In this document: piece by piece, positions 5,438 through 5,650 of the stretch | How the letters are laid out: each line of letters begins with the position of its first letter | Numbering within the stretch: the stretch's first letter is position 1 | Origin: Thermoplasmata archaeon | Lineage (GTDB): Archaea > Thermoplasmatota > Thermoplasmata > Thermoplasmatales > Thermoplasmataceae | Direction of reading: 5' to 3' | Assembly (NCBI GenBank): GCA_021826785.1 | Contig: JAKAYN010000054.1 | Location: 1 to 5,650 of the forward strand | DNA length: 5,650 bases | Position numbers and translations under genes: made by a program | The notes under the pieces: model-generated | Databases searched by the model: none | The model's input: only the letters and a program-made list of their open reading frames with translations | What the model was told of the DNA's origin: nothing

Positions 5438-5650
5438 ATGATGGAAGAAGAGTTATTAATACCAGAGGATGAATACCAGAAATCAGGCATTCATATAGGC
5501 ACACAGATTAAATCAAAGGATATGGATCCATACATATTCAAGATAAGAAACGATGGCCTTTACATACTTGATATAAAGAAGACAAACCATGCACTTATAA
5601 TAGCTGGTAAGATGCTTGCGAGGTACAAACCTGAGCAGATACTTGCAATT
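5438..5650 (+). CDS. rpsB: Ribosomal protein S2, archaeal type (3' end outside window)
   Basis: Small-subunit ribosomal protein uS2. The first 71 codons are present and the frame is open to the window edge. The archaeal pattern is clear: [18 protein letters not shown] (6-23), [20 protein letters not shown] (25-44), [19 protein letters not shown] (45-63) and PEQILAI (65-71). This corresponds to the family's VHIGTQ-KTKDM-YRVRPDGLYVLD stretch. About two thirds of the protein is missing from the window. Two in-frame ATGs stand side by side (5438 and 5441); the first is chosen on ribosome-site spacing. It lies 58 nt after guaAB and has its own TATA-like element. In many archaea this gene neighbours enolase and RNA polymerase subunit genes, which would have to lie to the right. 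Confidence 0.95.
   Translation, partial: MMEEELLIPEDEYQKSGIHIGTQIKSKDMDPYIFKIRNDGLYILDIKKTNHALIIAGKMLARYKPEQILAI

Noticed and set aside
1..5650. tRNA genes, CRISPR repeats, insertion sequences or attachment sites
   Set aside because: Nearly all bases are in recognised genes, gaps are 4-127 nt, and no direct repeat array, transposase or tRNA-like arm was seen.

Overview
The window is archaeal and looks like a member of the Thermoplasmatales, most like Picrophilus or Ferroplasma. It is AT-rich, with heavy use of ATA (Ile) and AGA/AGG (Arg). Genes have TATA-type promoters set 20-30 nt before the start codon, which suggests leaderless mRNAs. The gene set is archaeal: a two-subunit-type GMP synthase ATPase subunit, archaeal ribosomal protein S2, a histidyl-tRNA synthetase and a stand-alone RAM-domain protein. 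I place the genus by general character only; no search was run.

Left half (1-2821), minus strand: one compact gene string read right to left. It contains a 57-residue Cys/His protein of DUF1059 type (2821-2648), hisS (2643-1369), a Rieske-type [2Fe-2S] ferredoxin (1316-996), and an electron transfer flavoprotein in which the beta subunit runs directly into the alpha subunit (999 to beyond base 1). The DUF1059-like gene and hisS are 4 nt apart. The Rieske stop and ETF start overlap as ATGA. The ferredoxin also has its own promoter-like sequence, so the string is probably two nested units: translation (DUF1059-like + hisS) and electron transfer (Rieske + ETF).

Middle (2822-2948): a 127-bp divergent promoter region with TATA-like boxes facing both ways and an imperfect inverted repeat centred exactly between the two start codons.

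Right half (2949-5650), plus strand: an MscS-family mechanosensitive channel with an extra N-terminal helix and an insertion in its beta domain; a 75-residue RAM (Lrp/AsnC ligand-binding) protein without a DNA-binding domain; a 99-residue protein of unknown function with three membrane segments; the ATP-pyrophosphatase subunit of GMP synthase; and the first 71 codons of ribosomal protein S2. The RAM and membrane protein genes are 9 nt apart and probably co-transcribed. The other genes each have a TATA-like element of their own.

There is no mobile element, CRISPR array, tRNA or rRNA, and no gene-free stretch over 300 bases. The most interesting points are the Rieske-ETF translational coupling, the small Cys/His protein leading the hisS operon, and the RAM/membrane protein/MscS neighbourhood. 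None amounts to a clear new system on sequence alone.
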